5,707 bases of DNA from Planctomycetota bacterium. Lineage in GTDB: Bacteria > Planctomycetota > UBA1135 > GCA-002686595. The DNA is taken from NCBI GenBank assembly GCA_022447405.1, contig JAKVCE010000156.1, positions 1 through 5,707 on the forward strand, read 5' to 3'. Numbering within the stretch: the first letter of the stretch is position 1; every line of letters starts with the position of its first letter. Under the pieces are notes generated by a model. It was not told the DNA's origin and ran no database searches. It saw only the letters and a list, made by a program, of their open reading frames with translations. The position numbers and the translations under genes were made by a program. Below are positions 5,132 to 5,707 of the stretch, one piece after another.

Positions 5132-5707
5132 ATGACCCCCGCCCTCTCCAAGCTCTCACTGCTCAGCGCGATCGTCGCGCTCTCCGCAGCGCCCGCCTAC
5201 TCCCAGGTTGACCCTGGCGAGGACGAGCTCAGCTCTCTCTTCGCCTGGTCTGAGGTCGTCCGCAATGACGTCCGCTTCCGCTGGGACCTCAGCACGCGCG
5301 GCGTCCACGCGGCTGGCGTGGACAGGACAGGGCTCATGACCGCCTTCGGCGCGGACATCCACAAGGTCTTCTCCTCTCCCGCCGGAGACATCGGGACCTT
5401 GCGGCTGCAAGGCTACGCGCTCCGCGCGGACGGCCTGCCCATGACGCCGCCTCTCTTCGACAGCGCGCACGACTGGGAGTGGACCTATCGCTTCTTCGAC
5501 TTCAACTACACGCGCTACTCCTCCCAAGGGGTCAACCTCAGGGTCGGGCACTTCGAGGTCCCCTACGGACTGGAGCAGACCCAGTCCACGAACGGCACCC
5601 TGCGCGACTACTTCAGCAAGACGAACCTCGGCATCAAGGCGGACTGGGGCTTGTCCCTGAACGGAGCGAGCGCCACTCACGAGTACGAGGTCGGCCTCAC
5701 GCGCGGA
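5132..5707 (+). CDS. Outer-membrane beta-barrel, porin-like protein (5' part, runs off the window)
   Basis: The frame is open for 192 codons to the window edge. Residues 1-24 are a good signal peptide: Lys7, hydrophobic LSLLSAIVALSAAPA, then AYS-Q as the cleavage site. After an acidic stretch (27-32) the protein alternates polar and hydrophobic residues in short strands rich in Tyr, Phe, Trp and Arg (DVRFRWDLS, GTLRLQGYALRAD, WEWTYRFFDFNYTRY, VNLRVGHFEVPYGLE), as in beta-barrels. 'LRVG(H/Q)F.VP(Y/F)G(L)E' at 136-148 recalls Porin_O_P-like and related uncharacterised porins. An in-frame ATG at 5084 would add 16 residues; 5132 is chosen because it puts the signal peptide at the N-terminus, though neither start has a clear Shine-Dalgarno site. 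It is divergent from the sigma-kinase pair and shares its control region. The outer-membrane barrel call is fairly likely; the substrate is unknown. Confidence 0.75.
   Translation, partial: MTPALSKLSLLSAIVALSAAPAYSQVDPGEDELSSLFAWSEVVRNDVRFRWDLSTRGVHAAGVDRTGLMTAFGADIHKVFSSPAGDIGTLRLQGYALRADGLPMTPPLFDSAHDWEWTYRFFDFNYTRYSSQGVNLRVGHFEVPYGLEQTQSTNGTLRDYFSKTNLGIKADWGLSLNGASATHEYEVGLTRG

Noticed and set aside
5156..5680. 174-codon minus-strand frame opposite the porin-like gene
   Set aside because: The plus-strand frame has a signal peptide and beta-strand pattern; the minus frame is Val/Ala/Arg-rich with no motif.
1..5707. CRISPR array, tRNA, rRNA, insertion sequence or phage genes
   Set aside because: No regularly spaced repeats, no tRNA-like cloverleaf, no transposase motifs and no terminal repeats were seen on reading both strands by eye.

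Overview
The window is GC-rich chromosomal DNA, most likely from a marine or environmental planctomycete or a close relative. Three things point there. One is an ECF sigma factor of the Sigma70_ECF type (QPTALVHEA, AHFMGTAVRAMR, LIDHARSR) next to a large membrane Ser/Thr kinase with a TPR tail. Another is a kinase glycine loop of the 'IATGGMG' form. The third is a secreted protein ending in a Cys-rich domain (CPCGN..GPGEGCKNSTG ... FGDGLRCCGG) that recurs in secreted proteins of planctomycete genomes. The lineage call is from memory of these families, not from a search.

Layout. Positions 1-136 are a non-coding leader with strong inverted repeats. A secreted beta-propeller-like protein follows on the plus strand (137-2038). 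It converges, with a 6-base gap, on a minus-strand pair: an ECF sigma factor (start 4824) followed by a 736-residue membrane Ser/Thr kinase with TPR repeats (4255 to 2045). A 307-base divergent regulatory region (4825-5131), rich in short inverted and direct repeats, separates this pair from a plus-strand outer-membrane barrel/porin-like gene. That gene starts at 5132 and runs off the end of the window.

The main anomaly is in the sigma factor. An amber codon (TAG, 4327-4329) cuts the reading frame inside the region 4.2 recognition helix. The same frame continues past it for 24 codons that carry the rest of the family C-terminus (AWAMARAWLKQRL...). It then ends in a TGA that overlaps the kinase GTG start by four bases (GTGA). 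The intact ancestral arrangement was therefore a translationally coupled sigma-kinase pair. As read, the sigma factor is truncated and the coupling is broken. It could be a recent nonsense mutation, a sequencing error, or a readthrough/recoding site.

How the genes may work together is inference. The kinase has a cytoplasmic catalytic domain, one membrane span and an extracytoplasmic TPR-like region, so it would sense something outside the inner membrane and act on, or together with, the sigma factor. The divergent porin gene shares the intervening regulatory DNA and is a candidate target. Nothing links the secreted propeller protein to this circuit except its position.
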